Source: Paracoccaceae bacterium (lineage in GTDB: Bacteria; Pseudomonadota; Alphaproteobacteria; Rhodobacterales; Rhodobacteraceae). Taken from it: a stretch of 35,254 bases of DNA. Shown piece after piece: positions 6,938 to 18,046 of this stretch. The DNA is taken from assembly GCA_007694945.1 (NCBI GenBank), contig REER01000052.1:1-35254 (forward strand), read 5' to 3'. The notes under the pieces were generated by a model. It searched no databases. It was not told the DNA's origin and worked only from the letters and a program-made list of their open reading frames with translations. A program made the position numbers and the translations under genes. Each line of letters starts with the position of its first letter. Position 1 is the first letter of the stretch.

Positions 6938-7867
6938 TCAGTCTAGGGCAGCGAGGATGGCGCGGGCGCGGGCACTGTCGGCATCCATCTGCGTGATCAG
7001 CGCGTCGAGCGTATCGAAGCGAATCTCGTCGCGCAGATGATCGATCAGGGCCACCGAGAGATGCGTGCCATAGAGATCGCCTGTGAAATCGAAGAGGAAG
7101 GTTTCGAGATTGGGCAGGTTCTTGCCGAACATGGGTCGTACCCCGAGCGACGCCACGCCTCCATGTCGTCCGGCATGGGGGCCAGAGAGGATGTCGACCT
7201 GCACCACATAGACCCCGAAGCGCGGCGGGTGCAGCCCGGCGATGGACATGTTCGCGGTCGGATAGCCCAGTTCGCGCCCGCGTTTCGCACCATGCAGGAC
7301 TTCGCCCTCAATCCTGTGCCAGTGACCCAGCATCGCGGCCGCGTCGCGGGGGCGGCCCTCGCTGAGCGCAGTGCGGATGGCCGTGGAGGAGAAGACGCGG
7401 TCGCCATTGGCCAGCAGCGGCGCAACCGTGACCTCGAAGCCGAGTTGCGCGCCAAGGGTGACAAGGTCCGACGCGGTGCCGAGGCGGCCCTTGCCGAAGC
7501 AGAAATCCGCTCCGACCACGACATGGCGCAGCCCGAGCCCCTCTGCCAGGACCTCGCGCGCGAAGCGCTCGGCGCTCAGACCCGCCAGTGTCGCATCGAA
7601 GGGCAGTTCATGCAGCACGTTCGTCCCCAGCCGCGCCAAACGGTTAGCGCGCGCTTCGCGATTCATGAGCCGGAAAGGGGGGCTGTCGGGCGCGAAGAAC
7701 TCTCTCGGATGCGGCTCGAACGTGACGATACCCAGCGGCATATCGGGGCGGCGAGCCAAGTCGATCACGCGCTGATGGCCGCGATGCACACCGTCGAAAT
7801 TGCCAATCGCAGCCGAAGCGCCCTGCGCCTCGGCGGGCGTGGCGTGCCAGTGTCGTGTGATGCGCAT
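6938..7867 (-). CDS. ribF: Bifunctional riboflavin kinase / FAD synthetase
   Basis: Makes FMN from riboflavin and then FAD from FMN. The 309-residue protein has the usual two-domain layout. The N-terminal FMN adenylyltransferase domain carries AIGNFDGVHRGHQRVI near residue 20. The C-terminal riboflavin kinase domain carries the GYPTANM motif around residue 210. I start it at MRITRHWH because GAGGG lies just upstream; a longer frame adds 39 residues with no support. It lies 34 bases downstream of the maoC-type gene on the same strand, so the two are probably co-transcribed. Its flavin products serve, among others, the TrxB and the membrane flavoprotein encoded in this window. Confidence 0.95.
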   Translation of the reverse strand: MRITRHWHATPAEAQGASAAIGNFDGVHRGHQRVIDLARRPDMPLGIVTFEPHPREFFAPDSPPFRLMNREARANRLARLGTNVLHELPFDATLAGLSAERFAREVLAEGLGLRHVVVGADFCFGKGRLGTASDLVTLGAQLGFEVTVAPLLANGDRVFSSTAIRTALSEGRPRDAAAMLGHWHRIEGEVLHGAKRGRELGYPTANMSIAGLHPPRFGVYVVQVDILSGPHAGRHGGVASLGVRPMFGKNLPNLETFLFDFTGDLYGTHLSVALIDHLRDEIRFDTLDALITQMDADSARARAILAALD

Positions 7868-7901
7868 CTGCCCTCTATTGCGGGGCGGATGCGCCCCTTG
7901 C

Positions 7902-8360
7902 TCAGTCGAATTTGCGGCTGGGCGCAAGCACCGTGGCTTCGCCCTTGAGCACAGTCGTATCGCCGACAGTGCAGCGACATTCAAGAGTGACGCGGCGCTT
8001 GGCGTAGTCGATAGTCAGAACCGTGACTTCGGCCAGCACGACATCGCCAGGGCGCACAGGGGCCATGAATTTCAGCGTCTGGCCCATGTAGATGGTGCCA
8101 TGGCCGGGCAATTGCTCGCCGATCACGGCCGAGATGAGCCCTGCGGTCAGCATGCCATGGGCGATGCGGCCCTCGAAGATCGTGTCCTGCGCGTAGGAAT
8201 CGTCGAGGTGAACCGGGTTTCGGTCGGTCGAGACTTCAGCGAAAAGCTCGATGTCGCGGTCGGTAATCTCCTTGCGCAAATGGCGCGACATGCCGATCTC
8301 GAGATCTTCGATGCAGATCGTACCACGCGGAAAATTGTCATTCATACCCGTGTCCAACAT
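7902..8360 (-). CDS. MaoC-family (R)-specific enoyl-CoA hydratase-like protein
   Basis: Hot-dog-fold protein of 152 residues, in the MaoC/PhaJ dehydratase family, which hydrates trans-2-enoyl-CoA to (R)-3-hydroxyacyl-CoA. The catalytic pair is visible as Asp46 and His51 in TDRNPVHLD, followed by the helix GRIAHGMLTAGLISAVIG. The start is set at MLDTGMND, preceded by AGGAAAGG nine bases upstream; MNDNF five residues later is an alternative. It forms an operon-like pair with ribF. PHA synthesis or fatty-acid oxidation is the family's usual setting, but no PHA gene is present here, so the pathway is unknown. Confidence 0.88.
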   Translation of the reverse strand: MLDTGMNDNFPRGTICIEDLEIGMSRHLRKEITDRDIELFAEVSTDRNPVHLDDSYAQDTIFEGRIAHGMLTAGLISAVIGEQLPGHGTIYMGQTLKFMAPVRPGDVVLAEVTVLTIDYAKRRVTLECRCTVGDTTVLKGEATVLAPSRKFD

Positions 8361-8447
8361 CTTCGAGCGCCTTTCCTGCCAAGTGAAACCGATACTCTGT
8401 TGCGTTGCAGCAATATGCGAAAACGGATCATAGCGCAACCGCTTAGA

Positions 8448-8491
8448 GCAATATTGCTACCAAAGTGGCAGCGTTAAGGCAATTATATTGC
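8448..8491. promoter_or_regulatory. Palindrome pair upstream of the maoC-type gene
   Basis: GCAATATTGC (8448-8457) is a perfect 10-bp palindrome, and GCAATTATATTGC (8479-8491) is a perfect 5-3-5 inverted repeat. Both share GCAAT/ATTGC arms and lie about 90-130 bp before the maoC-type start, in an AT-rich pocket. Likely binding sites of an unidentified regulator. Confidence 0.45.
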
Positions 8492-8501
8492 GCGACCTTT
8501 T

Positions 8502-8536
8502 GGCGCGGGGCGCGCGCGTTGAGCGCGCCCCGCGCC
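8502..8536 (-). terminator. Hairpin terminator-like structure downstream of the HAD gene
   Basis: GGCGCGGGGCGCGC (8502-8515) and GCGCGCCCCGCGCC (8523-8536) form a perfect 14-bp stem with a seven-base loop. It lies 157 bases after the HAD stop codon on the minus strand. No U run follows, so termination efficiency is uncertain. Confidence 0.55.
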
Positions 8537-8692
8537 GCTAAGTGATACGCAGACGAAGCCCGACCGCACGCACGCGGCTGCTTTCATCGAGGTATGCAAC
8601 AGACGAGCACCTCTTGGAAAGGGCGCTTCCTAACACCCCGGAACACGCACCATTCGAGGCGCGTATCCGCTGCCTGCAGAAGCGAGCTGATG

Positions 8693-9574
8693 CTAGCACA
8701 ACCGCGCCATCGCATAGGTTGGCGGGCTCTCCTGTCGCGCAATCCAGGCCGCGAGGCGGTCTGGGTCCGGTGCATCGGGGTCAGGACCGAACTCGGCAGC
8801 GGCCAGCCCGCTGGTGATGAAGAGCGTATCGAATCCTTCGCCCGCGCCGCCCTTGATATCTGTTGCGATACCGTCGCCAATGGCGATCACCCGATCCTCG
8901 ATCAAGCGCAACCCCGCCTGTGCGGCCAGCCGCCGAGCCAGGTCATAGATCGGAGGATGCGGCTTGCCGAAATACAGGCTCTCGCCGCCCATCTCGTCAT
9001 AGAGTTGGGCCAGCGCACCCGCGCAGTAGATACGACGGTCACCATAATCGACCACGATATCCGGGTTTGCGCATAGGAGTTTCAACCCGCGTGCCTTGGC
9101 CGACAGGAACCGCCCTCGGTAATCCGCAGGCTCCTCGTTCATCTCGTCAAAGGGGCCTGTGCAGACGATTCCCTCGGCCTCTTCGAAACCGACGCGCGTG
9201 ATCGGTGCATGGTTTCTGGCCCATTCGGGCAAGTCGGTGAAGAAACCGTCATCCTTATGTGGCCCGAGATGCCAGACGCGCTGACCGACCGCGCCGATCA
9301 GCATTGCCTCCTGTGCGGCATCACCCGAAGTGGCGATGGCATCATAGGCGTCGCGCGCAAGGTCCAACTCGTCGAGCCGCGCCTGCACGGCATCGCGCGG
9401 ACGGGGTGCATTCGTCACCAGCACCACATAACCGCCATTCTGGCGAAAGGCCTGAAGGGCTGCCTCGGACCCGCGATGGATTGCCATCCCGTTATGCACG
9501 CAGCCCCAGAGATCAACCAGCGCAATATTGTAATTCGCGCTGATTTCGGAAAACGACCCGATGAATTGTGTCAC
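8693..9574 (-). CDS. HAD-superfamily class IIA hydrolase (TIGR01459 type)
   Basis: Haloacid-dehalogenase-fold phosphatase of 293 residues. It begins with motif I as ALVDLWGCVHNG, the DxWG form seen in the TIGR01459 subfamily. VTNAPRP follows as motif II, then GKPHPPIYD, and IGDGIATDIKGG as the acidic metal-binding motif. The physiological substrate of this subfamily is unknown; class IIA relatives dephosphorylate sugar phosphates or nucleotides. The start codon is GTG, overlapping the pyrophosphatase stop codon (GTGA), so the two are translationally coupled. The gene keeps its usual Rhodobacteraceae company near groESL and ribF. Confidence 0.9.
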   Translation of the reverse strand: MTQFIGSFSEISANYNIALVDLWGCVHNGMAIHRGSEAALQAFRQNGGYVVLVTNAPRPRDAVQARLDELDLARDAYDAIATSGDAAQEAMLIGAVGQRVWHLGPHKDDGFFTDLPEWARNHAPITRVGFEEAEGIVCTGPFDEMNEEPADYRGRFLSAKARGLKLLCANPDIVVDYGDRRIYCAGALAQLYDEMGGESLYFGKPHPPIYDLARRLAAQAGLRLIEDRVIAIGDGIATDIKGGAGEGFDTLFITSGLAAAEFGPDPDAPDPDRLAAWIARQESPPTYAMARLC

Positions 9575-10488
9575 AGGGCCAGCACCGGGATGATCTGCTT
9601 CTTGCGGCTCATGACACCGGGAAGCACCACCCGATCGCCTTCGACTGCGACATCGAAGGATTTCTCCGTCACCGCGCGCACCAGTTCATTGGGCACCAAC
9701 AAGGTGGCTTCCTCGTTCAGTATGTCGATGACAAAGAGCATTACCGCGTCGGCCCCGTCCTGATGCGCGACACCAGGCATGGCCGCGACCAGCTCGTCCT
9801 TGCGCGATAGGATCTGCTCTGGTGCTGTGGTCTCCAGCACCGAAATGCGGAAGGTCTTTTCGCCAATGCTGTATTTCTTCGCATCCATCTTCAGCAGTTC
9901 CTCGGCCGAAAACCGCGAAACATCCGATTTCGCGGCGAACATTGCGCTCGCCAGCTCGCCGATCTCGACGTCCAGATCCTGCGCCAGCGCGTGAGCCACG
10001 GCGCGGTCCTCCTGCGTGGTGGTGGGCGAGCGGAATTCGAGCGTGTCCGACAGGATGCAGGACAGCATCAGCCCCTTGATGCCGCGAGGAGCTTGCGCCA
10101 TGTGCTTGCCTATCAGCGAATACATGATCGTTGCCGTGCAGGCGAGCGGGCGCATGGTGATCTCGATCGGCCCCTTGGTCTCGATCCCGCCGACCAGTTT
10201 GTGATGGTCGATGATCGCGCGAATATCGGCCTTATTTATCCCTTCGGGCAGCTCTGCCGGGTTGTTGGTGTCCACAATCACGACCGGCGTGCCCTCAGGC
10301 AGGTCGGTGAGGATGGCAGGCTTTTCCACTCCCCAATGCTGCAGGACAAAGGCGGCTTCGGTATTGGGCTCGCCCAGCAGCACGGCCTCGGCCTCCTGTC
10401 CTTCAATCTGGTTGAGATACCACGCCCAGATCAGCGGCGAGCCGGTAGAATCTGTGTCGGGAGAGAAATGGCCGAAAACTTTGATCAT
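9571..10488 (-). CDS. ppaC: Manganese-dependent inorganic pyrophosphatase (type II, DHH family)
   Basis: Hydrolyses pyrophosphate to phosphate in the cytoplasm. The 305-residue protein matches family II in length and motifs: FGHFSPDTDS near the start, VIVDTNNPAE, the IIDHHKL signature (DHH), and SDTLEFRSPTTT with the next metal ligand. A longer frame would add 39 residues with no similarity; MIKVFGHF is the natural start. It overlaps the HAD gene downstream by four bases. Upstream it is divergent from groES across a 206-base promoter region. Family II pyrophosphatases use manganese or cobalt rather than magnesium. Confidence 0.95.
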   Translation of the reverse strand: MIKVFGHFSPDTDSTGSPLIWAWYLNQIEGQEAEAVLLGEPNTEAAFVLQHWGVEKPAILTDLPEGTPVVIVDTNNPAELPEGINKADIRAIIDHHKLVGGIETKGPIEITMRPLACTATIMYSLIGKHMAQAPRGIKGLMLSCILSDTLEFRSPTTTQEDRAVAHALAQDLDVEIGELASAMFAAKSDVSRFSAEELLKMDAKKYSIGEKTFRISVLETTAPEQILSRKDELVAAMPGVAHQDGADAVMLFVIDILNEEATLLVPNELVRAVTEKSFDVAVEGDRVVLPGVMSRKKQIIPVLAL

Positions 10489-10595
10489 GGCAGAGGTCCG
10501 TTGCTGCAGGTAGCTGCGCTTATAACGGGCTGCCCCGGTCTTGTCACCCACTCCGGGGTCTGTGCGGCACCCCGATTTTTTTCCTGAAGGGCCTG

Positions 10596-10623
10596 TTGAC
10601 AGCATGTCGCAGCTTGCCTACAT
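10596..10623 (+). promoter_or_regulatory. Predicted groESL promoter
   Basis: TTGACA (10596-10601) is a perfect -35. About 16 bases later CCTACAT (10617-10623) fits the heat-shock -10 pattern CYTATNT with one mismatch. The CIRCE element begins nine bases after it, just around the expected start point, as is usual for HrcA-controlled promoters. Confidence 0.5.
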
Positions 10624-10631
10624 CAGCGCCG

Positions 10632-10658
10632 TTAGCACTCGGGAAGAATGAGTGATAA
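10632..10658 (+). promoter_or_regulatory. CIRCE element (HrcA operator)
   Basis: TTAGCACTC (10632-10640), nine spacer bases, then GAGTGATAA (10650-10658). The consensus is TTAGCACTC-N9-GAGTGCTAA, so only one base differs, in the right arm. It lies 36 bases before groES, the standard place for HrcA repression of groESL. hrcA itself is not in the window. Confidence 0.92.
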
Positions 10659-10694
10659 CAAGATTTCAACCTGGAACCAAAGGAGCGTTCTCAG

Positions 10695-12681
<1,987 letters not shown>

Positions 12682-12702
12682 TCTGTACCCATCCCTAATC
12701 AG

Positions 12703-12735
12703 ACAAGGCCGGGGCTTTGCCCCGGCCTTGTTGCT
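12703..12735 (+). terminator. Rho-independent terminator of groESL
   Basis: ACAAGGCCGGGGC (12703-12715) and GCCCCGGCCTTGT (12719-12731) form a perfect 13-bp stem with a TTT loop, followed by TGCTT. It starts 21 bases after the groEL stop codon. Confidence 0.9.
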
Positions 12736-13028
12736 TACCGGCCTGTGTCATCTGCCCTCTCGGGGTGGGCGAGCTCCTTTGAAGGGCTGCGAAACGCCGC
12801 CGAGAGATCTGCAATTGCTGATATGCCCAGAGCGACGGCAAACTGCAAACCTACACATATGCCGCTGCACGGCTCGCGCGGGCACTGCCGATTTGCAGGC
12901 GCGTGCGCGCCGTCCAGAGGTCATGCGATAGGCGCTTGTTGACAGGGGGCTTGCTGACCTTCGCACTCAAGGGGCCGGGGCGCGTTGCGCCCCGGCCCCT
13001 TGAGAACTGTCTCATTTCCGGGAATACC
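12736..13028. other. Intergenic region between convergent groEL and DUF1150 genes
   Basis: Between the groEL terminator and the hairpin at 12966-13004 lie about 230 bases with no credible protein gene. Both strands have only arginine-rich shadow frames. The stretch is less GC-extreme than the hairpins and includes a lone TTGACA (12940-12945). A small RNA is possible, but nothing visible proves one. Confidence 0.45.
12966..13004 (-). terminator. 18-bp perfect hairpin after the hsp20-DUF1150 operon
   Basis: CTCAAGGGGCCGGGGCGC (12966-12983) and GCGCCCCGGCCCCTTGAG (12987-13004) pair without mismatch around a GTT loop, 24 bases after the DUF1150 stop. It lacks a U run on either side but is the most stable hairpin in the window, and likely ends transcription of the minus-strand operon. 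Confidence 0.7.
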
Positions 13029-13253
13029 TCAGTGCACGCTCACGGGTTCGTAATCATTCTGCCGGGCCATGACGAAGGCCATGGTCCGGTCGGTCACAAG
13101 CGCCAGTTGCTCGCCCTCTTCATGATGTATGGCATAGAGCCGTGATACGCCCGGCAGTTGTTCGCGGATCTCTTCGGGTAAGCTCGCCGCCGTGACTTCG
13201 CGTACATAGGCGATGGGCCGCGACGCGCTGGGAATCGGGTATTTGCTGTCCAT
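13029..13253 (-). CDS. DUF1150 family protein
   Basis: Small protein of 74 residues with no known function. The core SLPEEIREQLPGVSRLYAIHHEEGEQLALVTDRTMAFVMARQNDYEPVSVH matches the DUF1150 pattern of alphaproteobacteria, which often follows a small heat-shock gene. GGAG stands seven bases before the ATG. Only 11 bases separate it from the hsp20 stop, so it is co-transcribed and heat-inducible through the sigma-32-type promoter upstream of hsp20. That suggests a role in stress response, but no reaction can be named. Confidence 0.88.
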   Translation of the reverse strand: MDSKYPIPSASRPIAYVREVTAASLPEEIREQLPGVSRLYAIHHEEGEQLALVTDRTMAFVMARQNDYEPVSVH

Positions 13254-13264
13254 GATGCGTCTCC

Positions 13265-13681
13265 TTATCCGCGTGTGATCGTGACAGTCTGGACTTTTTC
13301 TTCCGGCTCGCTGCGGACCAGATCGATATGAAGCAGTCCGTTCTCGAGCACCGCCCGTTCGACCTCAACCCCTTCGGCCAGCGCAAAAGCACGTTGAAAC
13401 TGCCGCGCAGCAATTCCGCGGTGCAGAAATACTCGCGCATCCTTCTCGGCATCCTGTTGCTGCCCGCGGACCAGAAGCTGACGCTTCTCGATGGTGATGC
13501 TCAGATCCTCTTCACGAAATCCGGCCAACGCCAGTGTAATGCGAAAGCGGTGCTCGCCCGTCACCTCGATATTGAAGGGCGGGTAGCCATCGGTGCCCGC
13601 CCGCGCCGTCCGCTCGACCAGCCGCTCAAGCTGGTCAAATCCCAGCAGCAGCGGATGGGAGGGAAAACTCAGTTTTGTCAT
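13265..13681 (-). CDS. Small heat-shock protein, Hsp20 / alpha-crystallin family
   Basis: ATP-independent holdase that binds unfolding proteins. The 138 residues form an IbpA-type protein with a short N-terminal arm (LSFPSHPLLLGFDQLERLVER), an alpha-crystallin domain from about residue 35 to 125, and the signature AVLENGLLHIDL. A seven-residue longer start (MKERARLM) exists; I prefer MTKLSFP, the usual IbpA-like beginning. A consensus-like RpoH promoter lies about 65 bases upstream. It forms an operon with DUF1150. Confidence 0.95.
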   Translation of the reverse strand: MTKLSFPSHPLLLGFDQLERLVERTARAGTDGYPPFNIEVTGEHRFRITLALAGFREEDLSITIEKRQLLVRGQQQDAEKDARVFLHRGIAARQFQRAFALAEGVEVERAVLENGLLHIDLVRSEPEEKVQTVTITRG

Positions 13682-13745
13682 CAGCCTGGCCCTTTCCTTC
13701 AAGCGACTATGCTGCAGGCCCCTCTGCGGCGACCCTTGTCCTCAG

Positions 13746-13773
13746 ATATGGGGTGTCTTCGGCGCGTCGCAAG
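13746..13773 (-). promoter_or_regulatory. RpoH (sigma-32) type heat-shock promoter of hsp20
   Basis: On the minus strand the -35 reads CTTGCGA (13767-13773), followed by a 13-base spacer, and the -10 reads CCCCATAT (13746-13753). The E. coli-type consensus is CTTGAAA-N11-16-CCCCATNT, so the -10 matches fully and the -35 at its core. The predicted start is near 13738, giving a leader of about 57 bases. Confidence 0.8.
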
Positions 13774-13836
13774 GCTTTTGCGAATGCGGAAATGCGGCTA
13801 TTGTCGCGCAATTCCAGTCAGCTTTGAGTCGCACCG

Positions 13837-14055
13837 ATGAATTCACCGCAGGAACTGAGCCATGAGGACGTCTTGCGCGTCAAACTCGAGGTGCTGCGCC
13901 AGAAGCACCGCGACCTTGATGAGGCCATCGCTGCGCTGCAGGAGCAGGGTCCAGGCACACAGTTGACAGTTCAGCGGCTAAAGAAGGAAAAGCTGCGGCT
14001 CAAGGATCAGATCGCCCGGATCGAGGACGAACTGACGCCTGACATCATCGCCTGA
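13837..14055 (+). CDS. YdcH family protein (DUF465)
   Basis: Small helical protein of 72 residues. The pattern VLRVKLEVLRQKHRDLDEAIAAL and then LTVQRLKKEKLRLKDQIARIEDELTPDIIA is the DUF465/YdcH family, with two predicted coiled-coil helices. The function is unknown. It is divergent from the hsp20 operon, and a heat-shock promoter faces the other way. It lies 60 bases before purE and could be read into it, but its promoter is not clear. Confidence 0.85.
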   Translation: MNSPQELSHEDVLRVKLEVLRQKHRDLDEAIAALQEQGPGTQLTVQRLKKEKLRLKDQIARIEDELTPDIIA

Positions 14056-14115
14056 GCCGATTGCGCCCGTCCGCACCATCGCTATAGTGCGCGCGACGCA
14101 AGACCGGGGGAGCCC

Positions 14116-14604
14116 ATGGCAGATATTCGCGTTGGGATCATCATGGGCAGCCAGTCTGACTGGCCGACCCTACGTGAGGCTGCCGAGATCCTCGATGCGC
14201 TCGGCGTCGCCCATGAGGCGCGCATCGTCTCGGCACATCGCACACCTGACCGGTTGTGGGAGTATGGCAGGACGTCCGTTGAACGCGGCTTGCAGGTGAT
14301 CATCGCCGGCGCAGGTGGCGCGGCGCATCTGCCTGGCATGATGGCGTCGAAAACCCGTCTGCCGGTGATTGGGGTGCCTGTGCAGACCCGTGCTCTGAGC
14401 GGGGTCGACAGTCTTTACTCCATCGTGCAGATGCCACGTGGCTATCCGGTCGCAACCATGGCGATCGGGGCCGCGGGGGCGGCCAATGCTGGACTGATGG
14501 CCGCAGGCATCCTCGCCTTGCAGGATACCGCGCTTGCCGCACGCCTCGACAAATGGCGGGCGGAGCTCTCGGCCTCGATCCCCGAGGAACCGGTCGATGA
14601 GTGA
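14116..14604 (+). CDS. purE: N5-carboxyaminoimidazole ribonucleotide mutase PurE
   Basis: Moves the carboxyl group of N5-CAIR to C4 in de novo purine synthesis. The 162-residue product has the class I motifs MGSQSDWPT near residue 10, SAHRTPDRL around 40-50 and [11 protein letters not shown] around 68-78. GGGGGA lies just before the ATG. It overlaps purK by eight bases (ATGAGTGA), so the two enzymes, which act in sequence, are translationally coupled. Confidence 0.97.
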   Translation: MADIRVGIIMGSQSDWPTLREAAEILDALGVAHEARIVSAHRTPDRLWEYGRTSVERGLQVIIAGAGGAAHLPGMMASKTRLPVIGVPVQTRALSGVDSLYSIVQMPRGYPVATMAIGAAGAANAGLMAAGILALQDTALAARLDKWRAELSASIPEEPVDE

Positions 14605-15670
14605 GGCGCTGGCGGCAGGCAGTGTGATCGGCATTCTCGGCGGCGGGCAACTCGGTCGAATGCTGTCGGTCGCTGCAGCACGGTTGGGCTATCGCTGTCA
14701 TATTTTCGATCCGGCAGACCATATTCCGGCTTCGGATGTGGCTTCTGCTATCACAAATGCGGCATGGGACGATCACGGTGCTCTCAAGCGTTTCGCGCAT
14801 TTGGTCGATCTTGTGACCTATGAATTCGAAAACGTCCCGACGGCCACACTCGACCTGATCGAGCCGATCTGCCCGATCCGGCCCGGTCGCAAGGCACTGG
14901 CGGTGTCACAGGATCGGTTGGCAGAAAAGACTTTCCTGCGCGACCTTGGTCTGCAGACAGCCCCTTTCGTCGCCGTCGACAGCGCTGAGGCGCTGGCGCA
15001 GGGGCTTGCGGCGCTGGGTGCGCCTGCGATCCTGAAAACGCGCCGCATGGGCTATGACGGCAAGGGGCAAGTGCGACTGGAAAGCATTGCCGACTGTGCC
15101 GCCGCATGGGACGCGATGCGCGGTGCCCCGGCCATTCTGGAAGGTTTCGTGCCCTTTTCGCATGAGGTGTCCGTAATCGCCGCACGCGGATTAGGGGGCG
15201 AGGTTGCCTGCTATGATCCGGGTGAGAACCTTCACAAATCCGGTATTCTGGCCGAAACCCGCGTCCCGGCGCGACTGACCTCCGGCCAGCGTACCGATGC
15301 TGTCCTGATGGCTGCCAGGATATTGAATGCGCTAGACTATGTTGGAGTACTCGGGGTGGAGATCTTTGTCACCGAGGGTGCGCTCGTGGTCAATGAAATC
15401 GCACCCCGCGTGCACAACTCCGGCCATTGGACACAGAATGGCTGCGCAGTGGACCAATTTGAACAGCATATCCGCGCGATTACCGGGCTGCCCTTGGGCG
15501 ATGGTCAACGTCATAGCGATGTGGTGATGGAAAACCTCATCGGCGACGATCTCGACCGATTGCCTGAGTTGCTGCGCGCGCCACATACAGCGGTGCACCT
15601 CTACGGCAAACCCCAGATTCGCGCCGGGCGCAAGATGGGCCATATCAACCGGATCACCCCTGCACGCTGA
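14597..15670 (+). CDS. purK: N5-carboxyaminoimidazole ribonucleotide synthase PurK
   Basis: ATP-dependent enzyme that makes N5-CAIR from AIR and bicarbonate, the step before PurE. The 357-residue ATP-grasp protein begins [22 protein letters not shown] (nucleotide-fold start) and carries [24 protein letters not shown] and the catalytic-site stretch [15 protein letters not shown] near 270. A longer frame starting at 14534 lies within purE and is not used. The ATG sits inside the purE end. A hairpin terminator follows. Confidence 0.97.
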   Translation: MSEALAAGSVIGILGGGQLGRMLSVAAARLGYRCHIFDPADHIPASDVASAITNAAWDDHGALKRFAHLVDLVTYEFENVPTATLDLIEPICPIRPGRKALAVSQDRLAEKTFLRDLGLQTAPFVAVDSAEALAQGLAALGAPAILKTRRMGYDGKGQVRLESIADCAAAWDAMRGAPAILEGFVPFSHEVSVIAARGLGGEVACYDPGENLHKSGILAETRVPARLTSGQRTDAVLMAARILNALDYVGVLGVEIFVTEGALVVNEIAPRVHNSGHWTQNGCAVDQFEQHIRAITGLPLGDGQRHSDVVMENLIGDDLDRLPELLRAPHTAVHLYGKPQIRAGRKMGHINRITPAR

Positions 15671-15675
15671 GCGCG

Positions 15676-15702
15676 GCATTCGCAGAAGGCGAATGCAGCT
15701 TT
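15676..15702 (+). terminator. Terminator after purK
   Basis: GCATTCGC (15676-15683) and GCGAATGC (15689-15696) form a perfect 8-bp stem with an AGAAG loop, followed by AGCTTT. It sits five bases after the purK stop codon. Confidence 0.7.
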
Positions 15703-15710
15703 ACGCACAG

Positions 15711-16442
15711 TTATGGATTGGCGATCTTGCGCAGAGCATTCGGGAAAGTGATGCCGTGATCGAACACGCCATTGCGCAGAAACTCGATGATTTCAGCGAT
15801 AACCATCGGGTTGTTCATCATGAAGGTGTGTGACACCGGCAGGACGATATGGTCGGTCATGCCTTCGAGCTTGGTGCTTTCAACCGAGACCTTGCCATCA
15901 TCCTCTCCCTCGATCAGCGCGGAGGCCAGCGGGTTGAGCGACAGGTCGCCGGCGATGATGCCGAGATCGTAATCTGCGAAAGCCGGCAGAGTCTGCGGCG
16001 CTGCATCGCGCCGCGTGCCCAGCTCCAACCCCGCGGGGCCATTGATCCAGTGGAAGGCCTCGATATCTTCGAAGAAATCGACCAGTTCCGAGCCGTGATT
16101 GGGCGGAGCCATCATCACCACTCGCCCGAGTTCTTCTGGGCGGTAGCGTTCCAGCCAACCGCGTGCCAGAATGCCGCCCATTGAATGCGTGACGAAATGC
16201 ACAGTGCCCGCGTCGCATTCCTGCACCGCCTCTCCGACATGATCCAGCAGATCGGTAATCGGGGCAGCGCGCGAAGGGTAGCCATGATTGACAACCTGAT
16301 ACCCATGCAGCCGCAGAACCTCTTCCATCACGACCATCGAATTCTCGGTCCGCGCAAGGCCATGCAAGAGCACGACGCAATCGGCCAGAGCCGGTGCCGG
16401 GGCAAGAAACAGGGCTGTCAAAACTGCACGCATGAGGGTCAT
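15711..16442 (-). CDS. Secreted alpha/beta hydrolase, lipase-like
   Basis: Exported alpha/beta-hydrolase of 243 residues, probably an esterase or lipase of the PGAP1/LipA type. A signal peptide ([20 protein letters not shown]) precedes [16 protein letters not shown], whose HG forms the oxyanion region. The nucleophile is Ser87 in THSMGG, with the likely acid in EGEDDGKVS (Asp181/182) and His205 in PVSHTFMM. The ATG at 16442 is chosen; a start at 16433 or 25 residues upstream is possible, none with a strong ribosome site. It is divergent from the Nudix gene across only 40 bases. The substrate is unknown. Confidence 0.85.
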   Translation of the reverse strand: MTLMRAVLTALFLAPAPALADCVVLLHGLARTENSMVVMEEVLRLHGYQVVNHGYPSRAAPITDLLDHVGEAVQECDAGTVHFVTHSMGGILARGWLERYRPEELGRVVMMAPPNHGSELVDFFEDIEAFHWINGPAGLELGTRRDAAPQTLPAFADYDLGIIAGDLSLNPLASALIEGEDDGKVSVESTKLEGMTDHIVLPVSHTFMMNNPMVIAEIIEFLRNGVFDHGITFPNALRKIANP

Positions 16443-16482
16443 ATAGGCATCGTCAATAAACGATACCAGAGGGGAAAGTGCG

Positions 16483-17909
<1,427 letters not shown>

Positions 17910-17967
17910 CTATGCGCTCAGCCATTCAGCACAAGGGCCAATCCTTGTCTGGCGAAGGCAGAAAAAA

Positions 17968-17996
17968 TATTGCGCGATGTTGAAAGATTATTGCGC
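17968..17996. promoter_or_regulatory. Repeated TATTGCGC motifs between trxB and the lrp-type gene
   Basis: TATTGCGC occurs at 17968-17975 and again at 17989-17996, 21 bases apart (about two helical turns). The second extends into the palindrome TTGCGCAA (17991-17998). Their place in front of an Lrp/AsnC gene suggests autoregulation and control of trxB. This is inferred. Confidence 0.5.
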
Positions 17997-18046
17997 AAAT
18001 CGGGGGCACGACATACAAAACGCAACAACAAAGCGAGGATAAGAAT

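Larger units (their letters stand above)
8361..8692. other. Intergenic region upstream of the maoC-type gene
   Basis: This 332-base stretch holds no credible gene. Near the maoC-type start it carries two TTGC/GCAA palindromes, GCAATATTGC (8448-8457) and GCAATTATATTGC (8479-8491). It then has a 14-bp perfect hairpin at 8502-8536. The remaining 8537-8692, between the hairpin and the end of the HAD gene, shows nothing I can name. Confidence 0.6.

Noticed and set aside
7037-7948. 303-residue plus-strand frame antisense to ribF
   Set aside because: RibF motifs are intact on the minus strand; the plus frame shows no domain.
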